Below are positions 45,708-54,585 of a stretch of DNA of 57,832 bases, piece after piece. Position 1 is the first letter of the stretch. The number at the start of each line of letters is the position of its first letter. The stretch lies in assembly GCA_937990185.1 (NCBI GenBank), contig CALKBI010000023.1, positions 1 through 57,832 on the forward strand. Direction: 5' to 3'. The position numbers and the translations under genes were made by a program. The notes beneath the pieces are model-generated. The model saw only the letters and a list, made by a program, of their open reading frames with translations. It made no database searches and had not been told where the DNA came from. The stretch comes from an uncultured Neomegalonema sp. (lineage in GTDB: Bacteria > Pseudomonadota > Alphaproteobacteria > Rhodobacterales > Rhodobacteraceae).

Positions 45708-47123
45708 CTAGTTCGCCAACGCCAACGCGCTTGGTTGGTCTTTGTGGGCTAGCTTCCCAATACGATGAGCCGGTATTTTTACCGTAACTTTCGTGCCGTG
45801 GCCAAGCTCGCTTTCGATTGCGAGCTGTCCTTCTAGTTTTTCGACCAGACCTTTTACAATGGAAAGTCCCAACCCCATTCCGCCCTTTTGCGTGGTTTTG
45901 CTATTTGAGTCGACTTGACGGAACGGTTCGATAATTTCTTCGATATGCTGAGTGGGGATGCCACATCCTTGATCGATGACCGCCAGTTCTGTGTGGGTAT
46001 CATTTTCTGAACTGGAGATTGTGATTTCTGAGCCAGGGTCACTGAACTTCACTGCATTTGTGACAAGGTTGATGAGGATTTGCGCGGTGCGCTCGGGATC
46101 GCAATGGATCATAAGATTTGTATCATGCAACTCTTGTTTGAGGCGAATGTTGGCTGCAGTCACATCGCGCGTACAGGTGTTAACTGTCCTCTCGACGATC
46201 TCTGTAATCAGTGACCAATCATCATCCCAGCTCATTTTGTTGACTTCAAGCCGTGACACATCCAGCAGGTCATTGATGTTTGCTTGCAAAAGCGAGCCAG
46301 CGAAATGGATATCATCGACGTATTCGCGATATTGCGGTTGATGAATTGGGCCATAGATCTGATGTTTCATCACCTCAGAGAACCCGAGGATCGCATTCAT
46401 CGGCGTACGCAATTCGTGGCTGACATTTGCGAGCAGATGAGATTTCGCCTGATTTGCTTGTATGGCAGTGTCTCGGGCGGCGATGGCTTCTTCTCGGGTT
46501 TCGGCAAGCCGGTCACGATATAGCTTTTGTTCTCTTTCCAACTGCTCACGGGCGAATGCACCGACGACAACTGAAAAAGTTGTAATGCTCATAACAAAAA
46601 TATTTGCGTAAATTGCCGAGAGCGAGGTCTGCGAGAAATAAACCGTAGGCCAGTAAATGCAGTTCGCGATAATGCACATTATAGCCAAACTGGAATATCT
46701 AGGAACGATGAGAGCGTGTCCAAAAACCATCGTTGCTGATAATAGGAATGGATAAAAATCTGCAGCAGGGCGCGGTGCAACGACTGTCATGATTATTATC
46801 GATATCGTAGCAGTCATACCGAACAAGAAAATATGCCATTCGCGCTGCTCAGGTGTTGAGTCACTTTGGAAGCGAATGAAGATTGCGGTAAGCGCCGAAA
46901 CTGTGATGACCCGAATTGTTAACAAGGCAGGCGCAATCTCGCCAGCCATTAAGACATCTAAAATCCCGATCAAAGCGAGCGTAATGATAGCCAGAAATAA
47001 GAATGTTTTCCGATGTGCGAGTTTATTCCGGTCGTTCCACTCCCAATAAGATTTCTCCATCTCCGGCGTATCAAAGGCCGGTGACTGAAACCTATTGTAG
47101 AAATGGCCGAGGATGTCTTTCAT
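45708..47123 (-). CDS. Membrane sensor histidine kinase (orphan)
   Basis: A 471-residue kinase. About six hydrophobic segments fill the first ~200 residues, a short coiled coil follows, then HisKA with the phospho-His in ANVSHELRTPMNAILGF and a HATPase domain (NLVTNAVKFSDPGS, IDQGCGI, GGMGLGLSIVKGL). The ATG at 47123 is chosen; a TTG at 47165 would add 14 residues. No response regulator is adjacent. The two orphan receivers at 34572-35487 are possible partners, by inference only. Confidence 0.9.
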   Translation of the reverse strand: MKDILGHFYNRFQSPAFDTPEMEKSYWEWNDRNKLAHRKTFLFLAIITLALIGILDVLMAGEIAPALLTIRVITVSALTAIFIRFQSDSTPEQREWHIFLFGMTATISIIIMTVVAPRPAADFYPFLLSATMVFGHALIVPRYSSLAIMCIIANCIYWPTVYFSQTSLSAIYANIFVMSITTFSVVVGAFAREQLEREQKLYRDRLAETREEAIAARDTAIQANQAKSHLLANVSHELRTPMNAILGFSEVMKHQIYGPIHQPQYREYVDDIHFAGSLLQANINDLLDVSRLEVNKMSWDDDWSLITEIVERTVNTCTRDVTAANIRLKQELHDTNLMIHCDPERTAQILINLVTNAVKFSDPGSEITISSSENDTHTELAVIDQGCGIPTQHIEEIIEPFRQVDSNSKTTQKGGMGLGLSIVKGLVEKLEGQLAIESELGHGTKVTVKIPAHRIGKLAHKDQPSALALAN

Positions 47124-47256
47124 ACGTGGAGTTTTCAAGTAATCATCCTGAGGATTCGTTAACAAATTTTGCGAAAGATTGTATCAATTTGAATGAATTG
47201 GCTTTGTGAGGTTCAATGCGAGCTAGAAAACGAACGTCAATTTGGAGAATACCTGT

Positions 47257-48093
47257 ATGAATCCTCCGTTGAAAGTTTTTCAATCGCTTTGGGCGATGCA
47301 GCCTTACAGCGATATGGCATCAGCATTTGATCAAGTGAGGGATGCCGGGTTTGACGGGATGGCGATTGACCTTGGCGCTGCTGATGTTGCTACGGCTATG
47401 AAAACACTACCGCATTTTGAGCGTACCGGATTAACGCCATTGATCGTTGCGTTCCCGAAGTCGGTTGCTGCACTGCGCGAAACCCTCAAGATGTCAAAAG
47501 ACTTCGGCGGGCCTTTCGTTGTTGTTATTGGCCAAGTATTTCCACTGACTGTCGAAGGGGCAATTCCAATCATTCGCCGTTGGATGGAAATGTCTGACGA
47601 AGAAAAAATGCCGATCCAGTTCGAAACCCACCGTAATTGCATTACGAACGATCTTTTCTTTACTTTGAACTTGCTCGACGCAATCCCGGATATGCCGCTC
47701 TGTGCAGACCTGTCGCATTATGTTGTCGATCGTGAGTTCTGGTATCCGTTGTCCGAGTTCGACCAAGGGCTAATCACCCGATGCCTGCAACGCGCCGACA
47801 GCTTTCAAGGCCGGGTCGCCAGCCGTCAGCAGATTCAGCTTCCGTTAAACTTTCCTCAACACGCTAAATGGGTGTCGCTGTTCGAGCGATGGTGGGAACA
47901 GGGGTTCAGAGCCTGGCGGCGTAAAAATCCCAATGATGCGCCGGTTTTCTTATGCGAGCTTGGGCCGCCGGAATATGCGATGACCGGAGCTGATGGAAAA
48001 GAGTTATCGGATCGTTGGGTAGAAGCGTTGCAACTGCGCGATAAAGCACGCGAAATATGGGCGAAAGTCTGCGAAGAGGAAAATGCGGCATGA
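47257..48093 (+). CDS. TIM-barrel protein of the xylose isomerase-like type
   Basis: A 278-residue soluble protein. The ATG at 47257 has GGAG nine bases upstream. It begins KVFQSLWAMQPYSDMASAFD and has FDGMAIDLG, then FETHRNC, MPLCADLSHY and FLCELGPPEYAM. These are spaced like the metal ligands (Glu, His, Asp, His, Glu) of AP-endonuclease-2/sugar isomerase barrels. The substrate is unknown. It overlaps the next gene by four bases (ATGA), so the barrel enzyme and a small membrane protein are made together. Confidence 0.7.
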   Translation: MNPPLKVFQSLWAMQPYSDMASAFDQVRDAGFDGMAIDLGAADVATAMKTLPHFERTGLTPLIVAFPKSVAALRETLKMSKDFGGPFVVVIGQVFPLTVEGAIPIIRRWMEMSDEEKMPIQFETHRNCITNDLFFTLNLLDAIPDMPLCADLSHYVVDREFWYPLSEFDQGLITRCLQRADSFQGRVASRQQIQLPLNFPQHAKWVSLFERWWEQGFRAWRRKNPNDAPVFLCELGPPEYAMTGADGKELSDRWVEALQLRDKAREIWAKVCEEENAA

Positions 48094-48497
48094 CGCCAAA
48101 AGATGCAGTTGTGATTGCCCAAGGGTTCACCCGGCTTTCATTAAATACTTATCTGGTTTTCGTTCTGATCTCCCTCGCCTTCGCAGGGATGGCAGTGCTG
48201 TCTGAGGATATTTTTGAAACTCCGGCCTATGACGACAAACGTAAAATTATGTGCATCGGATATACGTTATTGTCTGTGACAATGTTGTTGTTCGTTCTGT
48301 ATCTTACCGCCCGCTCGAATGCGGCGCTTACCTTAGGGAAAGAATTGATGCAGGGACGCGCCGAATCCCAAGAGATAAAGGCTTTGGGCGTGTTTCGATC
48401 AATGAGCACGCTTTGGGTCTTATTCTTTATGACTGCGATCATTATCACCGTGAACTATATCGTTCTGATCTACGCAGTTGAGGGCGGATTATTTTAG
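48090..48497 (+). CDS. Three-helix membrane protein, unknown
   Basis: A 135-residue protein starting at the ATG overlapping the upstream TGA. It has three hydrophobic segments (about residues 19-38, 56-75 and 106-128) with a short basic loop between the second and third. No family recognised. Coupling to the TIM-barrel gene suggests a shared role. Confidence 0.6.
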   Translation: MTPKDAVVIAQGFTRLSLNTYLVFVLISLAFAGMAVLSEDIFETPAYDDKRKIMCIGYTLLSVTMLLFVLYLTARSNAALTLGKELMQGRAESQEIKALGVFRSMSTLWVLFFMTAIIITVNYIVLIYAVEGGLF

Positions 48498-48535
48498 CTC
48501 TTGCACCTCTCGCACACTCCCCTAAGACTTCAACT

Positions 48536-49624
48536 ATGAGTGAAGAAATCTTATTCGATGTCGCCCATGGCTGGGGGATCATCACGCTTAACCGGCCAGA
48601 GCAGTTAAATGCACTGACCTTAGGGATGGTGCGTGCGATGGGTGCGCAACTGTCCAAGTGGCGCTCTGACGATTCCGTCAAGGCTGTCATGATCCGTGCT
48701 GTCCCCGGCAGAGCCTTTTGCGCAGGCGGCGATATTCGCGCGCTTTACGATATGCGTAAGGCGGATGATGTCGACGGTTGCATGGAGTTCTTCGGCGCGG
48801 AGTACCTGAACAACTGGCGTGTGGCTGAATTTCCGAAACCTTTCGTTGCGTTGATCGACGGAGCCGTGATGGGTGGCGGCGTCGGCATTTCGATGCATGG
48901 AGATTTCCGTGTTGCGACGGAACATGCTCTCTTCGCAATGCCGGAATGCGGCATCGGACTTTATCCCGATGTTGGTGCGACCTATATGTTGCCTCATCTT
49001 GAGGGTGCGATTGGCATGTGGTTGGCGTTGACAGGGACCCGGCTTGCGGCGGCGGACATGGTGCGCTTGGGCTTGGCGACGCATACAGTGAAACGCGAGG
49101 GCATTGGCGAGCTGCTAAAGTCACTTGAGAATTTAGAGTGGGGCGATGACAATCATTCCATTGTAAAGCGCGCCCTAGATATCTGGCACGTTACTCCTCC
49201 CGGTGAGACGCCAGCGCTGGACCATCTGACAAACATCAACGAGGCGTTTGCCTTGGATAGCAGCGACGAAGTTATTCGGGCACTCGATACCATGCGCGAC
49301 GATTCATGGGCGGCGGGTCAGCGCGCGGCAATCGAACGCGGCAATCCGCTCAGCATCCGTGTCACCCATCGCGCGATGAAGCTCGGCGAAAAGATGGATA
49401 TGACCGAAGCCCTGCAAATGGAATACGCGCTGACGCGGCGTTTCGTCGAAGACGGTATCTTCATCGAAGGCGTGCGCGCGCAAATCATAGACAAAGATCG
49501 CAGTCCGGTCTGGCCTCATGCAAGCATCAATGATGTCTCGCGCGGTGATGTCGACAATATGTTTCGCGATGCGCCCGATCCGATTAATCTCACATGGTCA
49601 GATGAAGCAGAGCAGGGCGCATGA
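48536..49624 (+). CDS. 3-hydroxyisobutyryl-CoA hydrolase (enoyl-CoA hydratase family)
   Basis: A 362-residue crotonase-fold protein, longer than a simple hydratase and of the length of HIBYL-CoA hydrolases. ITLNRPEQLNALTLGM opens the fold. GRAFCAGGDIRALYD gives the oxyanion hole, and GVGISMHGDFRVATEHALFAMP with GLYPDVGATYMLPHL is typical of the hydrolase group. It releases 3-hydroxyisobutyrate in valine breakdown, the substrate of MmsB. It overlaps the next gene by four bases. Confidence 0.9.
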   Translation: MSEEILFDVAHGWGIITLNRPEQLNALTLGMVRAMGAQLSKWRSDDSVKAVMIRAVPGRAFCAGGDIRALYDMRKADDVDGCMEFFGAEYLNNWRVAEFPKPFVALIDGAVMGGGVGISMHGDFRVATEHALFAMPECGIGLYPDVGATYMLPHLEGAIGMWLALTGTRLAAADMVRLGLATHTVKREGIGELLKSLENLEWGDDNHSIVKRALDIWHVTPPGETPALDHLTNINEAFALDSSDEVIRALDTMRDDSWAAGQRAAIERGNPLSIRVTHRAMKLGEKMDMTEALQMEYALTRRFVEDGIFIEGVRAQIIDKDRSPVWPHASINDVSRGDVDNMFRDAPDPINLTWSDEAEQGA

Positions 49625-50400
49625 CGGACCCCCACCTTCTACGGGATGATGAAGAGGGCGTTGTCACGCTGACCCTCAATCGGCCCGACCAATTCAATCC
49701 GCTTTCAGAAACGATGCTCGGTGCGTTGGAAGCGGAGATCGCTTCGATTGCTGAAGATGAAACCGTCAGATGTGTTGTGATCGCTGCGGAAGGCCGTGCC
49801 TTTTGTGCCGGACATGATCTGAAAGAAATGCGCGGCACGCCAGAGTTGGCTTACTATCAAACTCTCTTCGCGCGGTGCTCGAGTTTTATGCAAAGCCTGA
49901 TCGCCTTGCCCGTTCCTGTGATTGCCAAAGTGCAAGGGCTTGCGACGGCGGCGGGGTGTCAGCTTGTAGCGACCTGCGACATGGCGGTGGCCGTCGATAC
50001 CACGAAGTTCGGTGTCTCTGGCGTTAATCTCGGTCTGTTTTGCTCCACCCCTTCCGTTGCTCTCAGTCGTGTCGTCAGCCGCAAACGTGCATTTGAAATG
50101 CTTGCCACAGGTGAGTTCATCAGCGCGAAAACGGCGGAAGATTGGGGCTTGGTCAATCGTGCTGTGCCGGAAGATATGCTCGATGCAGAAGTCGCGCGCA
50201 TCACCGATAACCTGCGCAAGAAAAGTCCTGTTCCGCTCAAGATGGGTAAAGCGCTGTTCCAACGTCAACTCGGTCTTGATTTGGCTTCGGCCTATGCTGA
50301 TGCGGGCGAGACGATGGCGCAAAATATGATGACCCATGATGCCGTCGAAGGCATCGACGCCTTCATCGAAAAACGCGATCCCGAATGGCGCGGAGAGTGA
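49621..50400 (+). CDS. Enoyl-CoA hydratase family protein
   Basis: A 259-residue crotonase-fold protein: LTLNRPDQFNPLSETML, the oxyanion-hole GRAFCAGHDLKEMRG, then KVQGLATAAGCQLVATCDMAVA. The HDLKEM and AAGCQLVA pattern recalls the ECHDC3-like group, often lacking one typical catalytic Glu, so the reaction is uncertain. It is coupled to the upstream hydrolase by ATGA. Confidence 0.85.
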   Translation: MTDPHLLRDDEEGVVTLTLNRPDQFNPLSETMLGALEAEIASIAEDETVRCVVIAAEGRAFCAGHDLKEMRGTPELAYYQTLFARCSSFMQSLIALPVPVIAKVQGLATAAGCQLVATCDMAVAVDTTKFGVSGVNLGLFCSTPSVALSRVVSRKRAFEMLATGEFISAKTAEDWGLVNRAVPEDMLDAEVARITDNLRKKSPVPLKMGKALFQRQLGLDLASAYADAGETMAQNMMTHDAVEGIDAFIEKRDPEWRGE

Positions 50401-50415
50401 TTGCGAAGCAATCAC
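50397..50415. repeat. 8-base hairpin with GAA loop
   Basis: GTGATTGC-GAA-GCAATCAC spans the stop of the hydratase gene. Same GC-GAA-GC core as 4285-4303, suggesting a recurring 3-prime-end palindrome. Confidence 0.45.
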
Positions 50416-50466
50416 GTCCTAAGGTCCCGTAATCGTAAACCCCGCAGCGGCAGATGCATTTTGTGC

Positions 50467-50491
50467 CCCCATTGCCGCAGGCAATGAGGGG
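50467..50491. terminator. GC-rich hairpin between hydratase and galU
   Basis: CCCCATTGCC-GCA-GGCAATGAGGGG pairs over ten positions with one bulged A, followed by TAAAAATC. It may stop transcripts from either side. Confidence 0.45.
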
Positions 50492-50565
50492 TAAAAATCA
50501 TCGAGAGCGAAGTGCCGACTCTACACCGGCAAATGCGTCCGATAGAAACCCTCGCTCCATGTGTC

Positions 50566-50585
50566 GTTCCCGCGAACGCGGGAAT
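50566..50585. repeat. REP-like palindrome
   Basis: GTTCCCGCGAACGCGGGAAT contains a perfect 8-base inverted repeat with an AA centre. This TTCCCGCG-CGCGGGAA form is typical of small dispersed palindromic repeats in proteobacterial intergenic regions. Only one copy is in the window. Confidence 0.5.
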
Positions 50586-50648
50586 CTCATTATGCGAATG
50601 TTGATGCTCTTTGACTTATGCAGAATTCAGAAGGCTCTAAACCGCTCC

Positions 50649-51530
50649 TCACTGCTCACCAATTTCCCGCATAAACTCCCGCAGCCCATCGGCCAGATCA
50701 GGCCGTTGCAAAGCAAACGCGATATTGGCTTTTAGAAAGCCGAGCTTGTCGCCACAATCATAGCGCTCGCCTTTGAAGTGACACCCATGCAAAGGCGCGA
50801 CATCCATCGAGGCGGCAATGGCATCAGTCAGTTGAATCTCATTCCCTGCGCCTTGAACGCCTTTGTCGAGATGCTCAAAAACCGCCGGGTCAAGCACATA
50901 CCGCCCGATGGCCGCCGTGGTAGAGGGCGCGTCTTCGGGGGCAGGTTTTTCGACAATCCCCTTTGCCCGGATCAGGCTGGGGGAGACTTCAGCCTCGGGG
51001 TCAAGAATACCATAGCGGCTGGTATGTTCCGGCAAGACATCCTGCACAGCAATCACATGGCTGCGGCCCAGCGATTCATGCGCGTCTATCAGCTCTCCGA
51101 TGCAAGGAGGATCGCTCATCACAATATCATCGGGCAACAGAACGGCGAAAGGCTCATCGCCGACGATATGCCGCGCGCACCAAACCGCATGACCAAGCCC
51201 AAGCGGTTCTTGCTGGCGCACGAAGACAAGATCACCTGAATTGACCAGAGCATCTTGAAGACGTTGCAAGTCGGCATCGCGTCCGCGTTTTCGGAGGGTT
51301 TCTTCCAGCTCGAAAGACCGGTCAAAGTGATCTTCCATCGCCGTCTTACCGCGCGATGACACAAAGATAAATTGCTCAATACCCGCAGCACGGGCTTCGT
51401 CCACCGCGTAGTGAATCACTGGCTTATCGACAACCGGCAGCAATTCTTTCGGCATCGACTTTGTTGCTGGCAGGAAGCGGGTTCCGAGGCCGGCTACTGG
51501 AAAGACGGCTTTTCTAACACGTCTGGACAT
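50649..51530 (-). CDS. galU: UTP-glucose-1-phosphate uridylyltransferase
   Basis: A 293-residue nucleotidyltransferase that makes UDP-glucose for polysaccharides and glycolipids. Signature GLGTRFLPATKSMPKELLPV opens the protein. VRQQEPLGLGHAV, LLPDDIV and IVEKP follow, and YDCGDKLGFLKA is near the end. Length fits GalU. Single gene with the hairpin-bearing spacer at its 3-prime side. Confidence 0.96.
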   Translation of the reverse strand: MSRRVRKAVFPVAGLGTRFLPATKSMPKELLPVVDKPVIHYAVDEARAAGIEQFIFVSSRGKTAMEDHFDRSFELEETLRKRGRDADLQRLQDALVNSGDLVFVRQQEPLGLGHAVWCARHIVGDEPFAVLLPDDIVMSDPPCIGELIDAHESLGRSHVIAVQDVLPEHTSRYGILDPEAEVSPSLIRAKGIVEKPAPEDAPSTTAAIGRYVLDPAVFEHLDKGVQGAGNEIQLTDAIAASMDVAPLHGCHFKGERYDCGDKLGFLKANIAFALQRPDLADGLREFMREIGEQ

Positions 51531-51707
51531 ATACGTTCCTTATCGTCGGGAGCTGTTCTGCCGTCTGCGACAGATTTTGCCATCTATACCCGTACTCGTT
51601 TCGAATTCGGGTTAACGAACGCTTAAGATTGCGTGGATGTTGAGACGTGTTGCGATTGAGTACGATGTAATACTCTGTTGCTAATCTTTGACGAGTATGT
51701 GGTCGTC

Positions 51708-52262
51708 CTATGACTCCATTACGGCTGTAAAAAAGGCATAGAATAAAATCCATATTGCGGCCCAAGCTGGCATCGCCATTCGGGTGAGTCTTGCGCGCTT
51801 TAAAGCTGAGACGATGAGTGTCGCCAGCGCAATCACCAAGACCCAGCGGATTATGCGCGCGAAAACACTCCCTAAGACAAAAGCCCATAGAGAAATTCCT
51901 GCGCCGGGGGCGGAAATCGCGAAGACTTTGTAAGGCGTGCCGGTCATTGCGCCGATGGTCATATGCCATAACCAAGAGGTCCGCATTTCCTCGCCAACGC
52001 GCTCGATCATATTGGGTGATACCAACGGAACCCATTCGACCGCCTCGTAAGCGGCGTCCCAGTTCCAAAGCGCAAAGCAAAACATCACGGCTCCGCCCAA
52101 TAACGCGCCGAGGAGTGTAAGGAACAGCAAATAGAACGCTTTGCGCCAGCCAAGGCGGATCGCAGCCAGCGTCAACAAAACATCCGGCACGATAAAAAAC
52201 AGCGTCGCTTCAGCAAAGCCCCAGACGAGCGCTGCTATTTTCCAAGGCGCGCTTATTCCCAT
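51708..52262 (-). CDS. Membrane protein (DedA/YqaA-like), last gene of phospholipid operon
   Basis: A 184-residue protein with about four hydrophobic segments. The start at 52262 (MGISAPWKIAAL) overlaps the PlsC-like stop by ten bases. ALVWGFAEATLFFIVPDVLL followed by LGALLGGAVMF resembles the re-entrant loop region of DedA/YqaA lipid-scramblase-like proteins, but the match is loose. Placement after lipid-synthesis genes supports a lipid role. Confidence 0.6.
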   Translation of the reverse strand: MGISAPWKIAALVWGFAEATLFFIVPDVLLTLAAIRLGWRKAFYLLFLTLLGALLGGAVMFCFALWNWDAAYEAVEWVPLVSPNMIERVGEEMRTSWLWHMTIGAMTGTPYKVFAISAPGAGISLWAFVLGSVFARIIRWVLVIALATLIVSALKRARLTRMAMPAWAAIWILFYAFFTAVMES

Positions 52263-52891
52263 GCCGGGAAGTTTCCGCGAGCGGCCAACCCGCTCATGCG
52301 TTCCTCTAACCGTTCCATGAATGCGTTGACGTCGCCGCGATAGGTCCAAGACTCGCCAACAAAAACATCGCATGTGAAGGGAACAAACAGATACGTCCCG
52401 CGCGGCAATGCTTTGCCGAGGCCGTGCATGAAAACAGGTGTCACAGGCACTTCAGGGCGCGCTTTAACCAAATGAGCAACGCCTTTTTTATAGGTTGCAA
52501 TCCGCTCCGGCTCGCCGCGCGTCCCTTCGGGGAAAAGGATAAGAATTTTCCCTTCATCCAAGGCGGCAATCGCGCCATCGAGCAGGTTTTTTCGCGGCGT
52601 TTTACCGCTCCGGTCGATGGGCAGGATGCCAATGATATGCTTGGCAAACCACCCGAATGCGCCTTGCCCGAAATAATCAACGGCGGCAACGGGCGTTAGC
52701 TTTGGCAGATCAGCAAGCGGCAGCATCGACATCAAAGCAAGTGTATCGAGATGCGAGTTGTGGTTTGCAATAATGATGGCCGGTCCGGTTGTCGGTAGCC
52801 GCTTGCGATTGCGGATATTCGTCCCGAGGATCAACAGCAAAACAGGGCGAACGATCAGTGCGAAAAATCCAAGACGGAGGAGGCGGATCAT
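52253..52891 (-). CDS. 1-acylglycerol-3-phosphate acyltransferase (PlsC-like)
   Basis: A 212-residue membrane-associated acyltransferase. The catalytic motif is NHNSHLDTLAL (HxxxxD form), followed by LPIDRSG and FPEGTRGEPERI (second conserved motif), with a hydrophobic start. It adds a fatty acyl chain to lysophosphatidic acid or a related acceptor. It abuts the CdsA-like gene (stop at 52892) and overlaps the next gene by ten bases, so it belongs to the four-gene operon. Confidence 0.88.
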   Translation of the reverse strand: MIRLLRLGFFALIVRPVLLLILGTNIRNRKRLPTTGPAIIIANHNSHLDTLALMSMLPLADLPKLTPVAAVDYFGQGAFGWFAKHIIGILPIDRSGKTPRKNLLDGAIAALDEGKILILFPEGTRGEPERIATYKKGVAHLVKARPEVPVTPVFMHGLGKALPRGTYLFVPFTCDVFVGESWTYRGDVNAFMERLEERMSGLAARGNFPAWE

Positions 52892-53836
52892 TTACGCCCT
52901 CCCGCCGATAAAGAAGTAATAGAAGAAATGTAGAAACACCGGCGCAGCGTAAGTCAGGCTGTCGACCCTATCCAAAATTCCCCCATGTCCGGGGATCAAC
53001 CCGCCACTGTCTTTGACTTGCAGGTCGCGCTTTACGGCTGACATATTCACATCCCCGATGAAGCCCGAGACTGCAATCATGGCTCCTGCCGCCGCCGACC
53101 ACAGCCACGGCATGATTGTGAGGTAAGGTCCGACGAAGGCGGCGAGGATTGCCGTGCTGATTGCGCCGCCGATAAAACCCTCCCAAGTCTTTTTCGGGCT
53201 AACGCTGGGGACAATCGCATGTTTTCCGGTCAGCTTTCCCCATGTGAATTGAGCCACGTCATTAAACTGGGTCATAAAGACAAGGAACAGCAACAGTCCC
53301 GCACCCGCCGCGATGCCATTCGACAAATCGCCTTCTGCAAGCAACATCGCGGTATGTGACAGCGTGAAAACTGTCATCATCAATCCCCAACTTACAGTGC
53401 CCACCGCGCGCAAAAAGCCTTCCGTTTGCCCTTGCAGGACCATGACCATTGGCAGGAACAGAAACATCCAAACCGGAATGAAAATTACGAACATTCCGTA
53501 CCAACCGATATGCGCCCAATAAAACTGGATCGGTACACAGAGATACGCGAATAACAGAACCAGCCGGTCGATCCGCCGTGTTGGTATCAGGGAAAAGAAC
53601 TCTTTCAGGGCAAGATAGGAAATGAACCCGAGAAAGATCGTAGAAATCGCACGATCAATCACCATTGCAATGGTGAAGACGCCAATCATGAACCACCATG
53701 ATTTTATCCTGAGCATCAACTCGTCAGAGGCATCGCCGGGCTTGTTCTTTCCGATCCACCAAACGAGTATCGTCGCCAGTATCAATAGGCCAAAGATTGC
53801 ACCGATGGCGTATAAAACGGGTGTTGAAATGTTCAT
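52892..53836 (-). CDS. Phosphatidate cytidylyltransferase (CdsA/YnbB-like)
   Basis: A 314-residue protein with about eight membrane helices. The CTP-transferase signature is VSPKKTWEGFIGGAI, followed near the end by KDSGGLIPGHGGILDRVDS. It makes CDP-diacylglycerol from phosphatidate. The start at 53836 has GGAGG upstream and overlaps the preceding stop (ATGA). Grouping with a CDP-alcohol transferase and PlsC, rather than frr-uppS-dxr, points to a dedicated YnbB-type copy. Confidence 0.88.
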   Translation of the reverse strand: MNISTPVLYAIGAIFGLLILATILVWWIGKNKPGDASDELMLRIKSWWFMIGVFTIAMVIDRAISTIFLGFISYLALKEFFSLIPTRRIDRLVLLFAYLCVPIQFYWAHIGWYGMFVIFIPVWMFLFLPMVMVLQGQTEGFLRAVGTVSWGLMMTVFTLSHTAMLLAEGDLSNGIAAGAGLLLFLVFMTQFNDVAQFTWGKLTGKHAIVPSVSPKKTWEGFIGGAISTAILAAFVGPYLTIMPWLWSAAAGAMIAVSGFIGDVNMSAVKRDLQVKDSGGLIPGHGGILDRVDSLTYAAPVFLHFFYYFFIGGRA

Positions 53837-54435
53837 CTGGAACCTCCGGCGAGCGCACCGCGCATACGGTTTGCGATTGTCCAAACGCTAACGATTAAAG
53901 CAATCCAGAGCGTCCAGCCGAACCAACCGGCGGGAATAAAACCGCATCCTAACAAAAACCCGGCAATACCAAAAAATGCTGCGCGGTCGCTTTTGCCGAA
54001 TGGCCCTTGATATTGTCTTTCCGCGTCGATCATAGGCGCAATCGCACCAGTCATCTCAACAATGATCGCAAGCACAACAACCAAGACAAGCAGGCTTGGC
54101 GCGGCGACAAGCGCAAACGGCAAATAAAGTGCTGCATCGCTCAGCACGTCGGCCAATTCGTTAAAGAGCGCACCAAACCGGCTTTTCATATCAAATTCTC
54201 GGGCGAGCATCCCGTCAATCGCATTGAGTGCCATGCGGATAAAAAGGGTCAGGGGGAGCAGAGCCAGACTGATGCCCGATGCGCCGCTGAACCAAATCCA
54301 AGCACCATGGGCGAAACTCAATGCCATTGCTGCGCCTGTAACTTGGTTGGCTGTAACGCCTTTTTCGGCGAGTTTTGAGCAAATTGGGCGCAAGATTGCC
54401 TGAAACCGGGGCTTTAAGTCATAAATGCTCGCCAT
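53833..54435 (-). CDS. CDP-alcohol phosphatidyltransferase (YnjF/YnbA-like)
   Basis: A 200-residue membrane enzyme, first gene of the operon. The family motif appears in a variant form: NAIDGMLAREFDMKSRFGAL then FNELADVLSD. The first and third aspartates of the usual DxxDGxxAR...GxxxDxxxD are Asn here, with extra Asp four residues on. I recall the same NxxDG...NELxDVxSD form in YnjF relatives, so it is probably a subfamily trait and not damage. The head group it transfers is unknown. Confidence 0.82.
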   Translation of the reverse strand: MASIYDLKPRFQAILRPICSKLAEKGVTANQVTGAAMALSFAHGAWIWFSGASGISLALLPLTLFIRMALNAIDGMLAREFDMKSRFGALFNELADVLSDAALYLPFALVAAPSLLVLVVVLAIIVEMTGAIAPMIDAERQYQGPFGKSDRAAFFGIAGFLLGCGFIPAGWFGWTLWIALIVSVWTIANRMRGALAGGSR

Positions 54436-54484
54436 ATTGCCCCCCGAAAATAATCCTGAATCGCAGCAAAACTCCGCGACATTT

Positions 54485-54528
54485 ACCGTTCTTTATATTA
54501 TATTGAGTGAACGGTGCTTATATGCACC
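54485..54528. promoter_or_regulatory. Dyad-rich control region between pgs-like gene and infC
   Basis: ACCGTTC and GAACGGT are inverted repeats flanking an AT-rich 17-base centre (TTTATATTATATT), and GGTGC-TTATAT-GCACC follows at once. The region separates divergent genes and probably holds the infC promoter; an operator role is speculative. Confidence 0.4.
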
Positions 54529-54585
54529 CTGACGCTAACCGCTGGTAAGATGCAAGCGGTCGCAAACAACTGATGGAGAACGACG

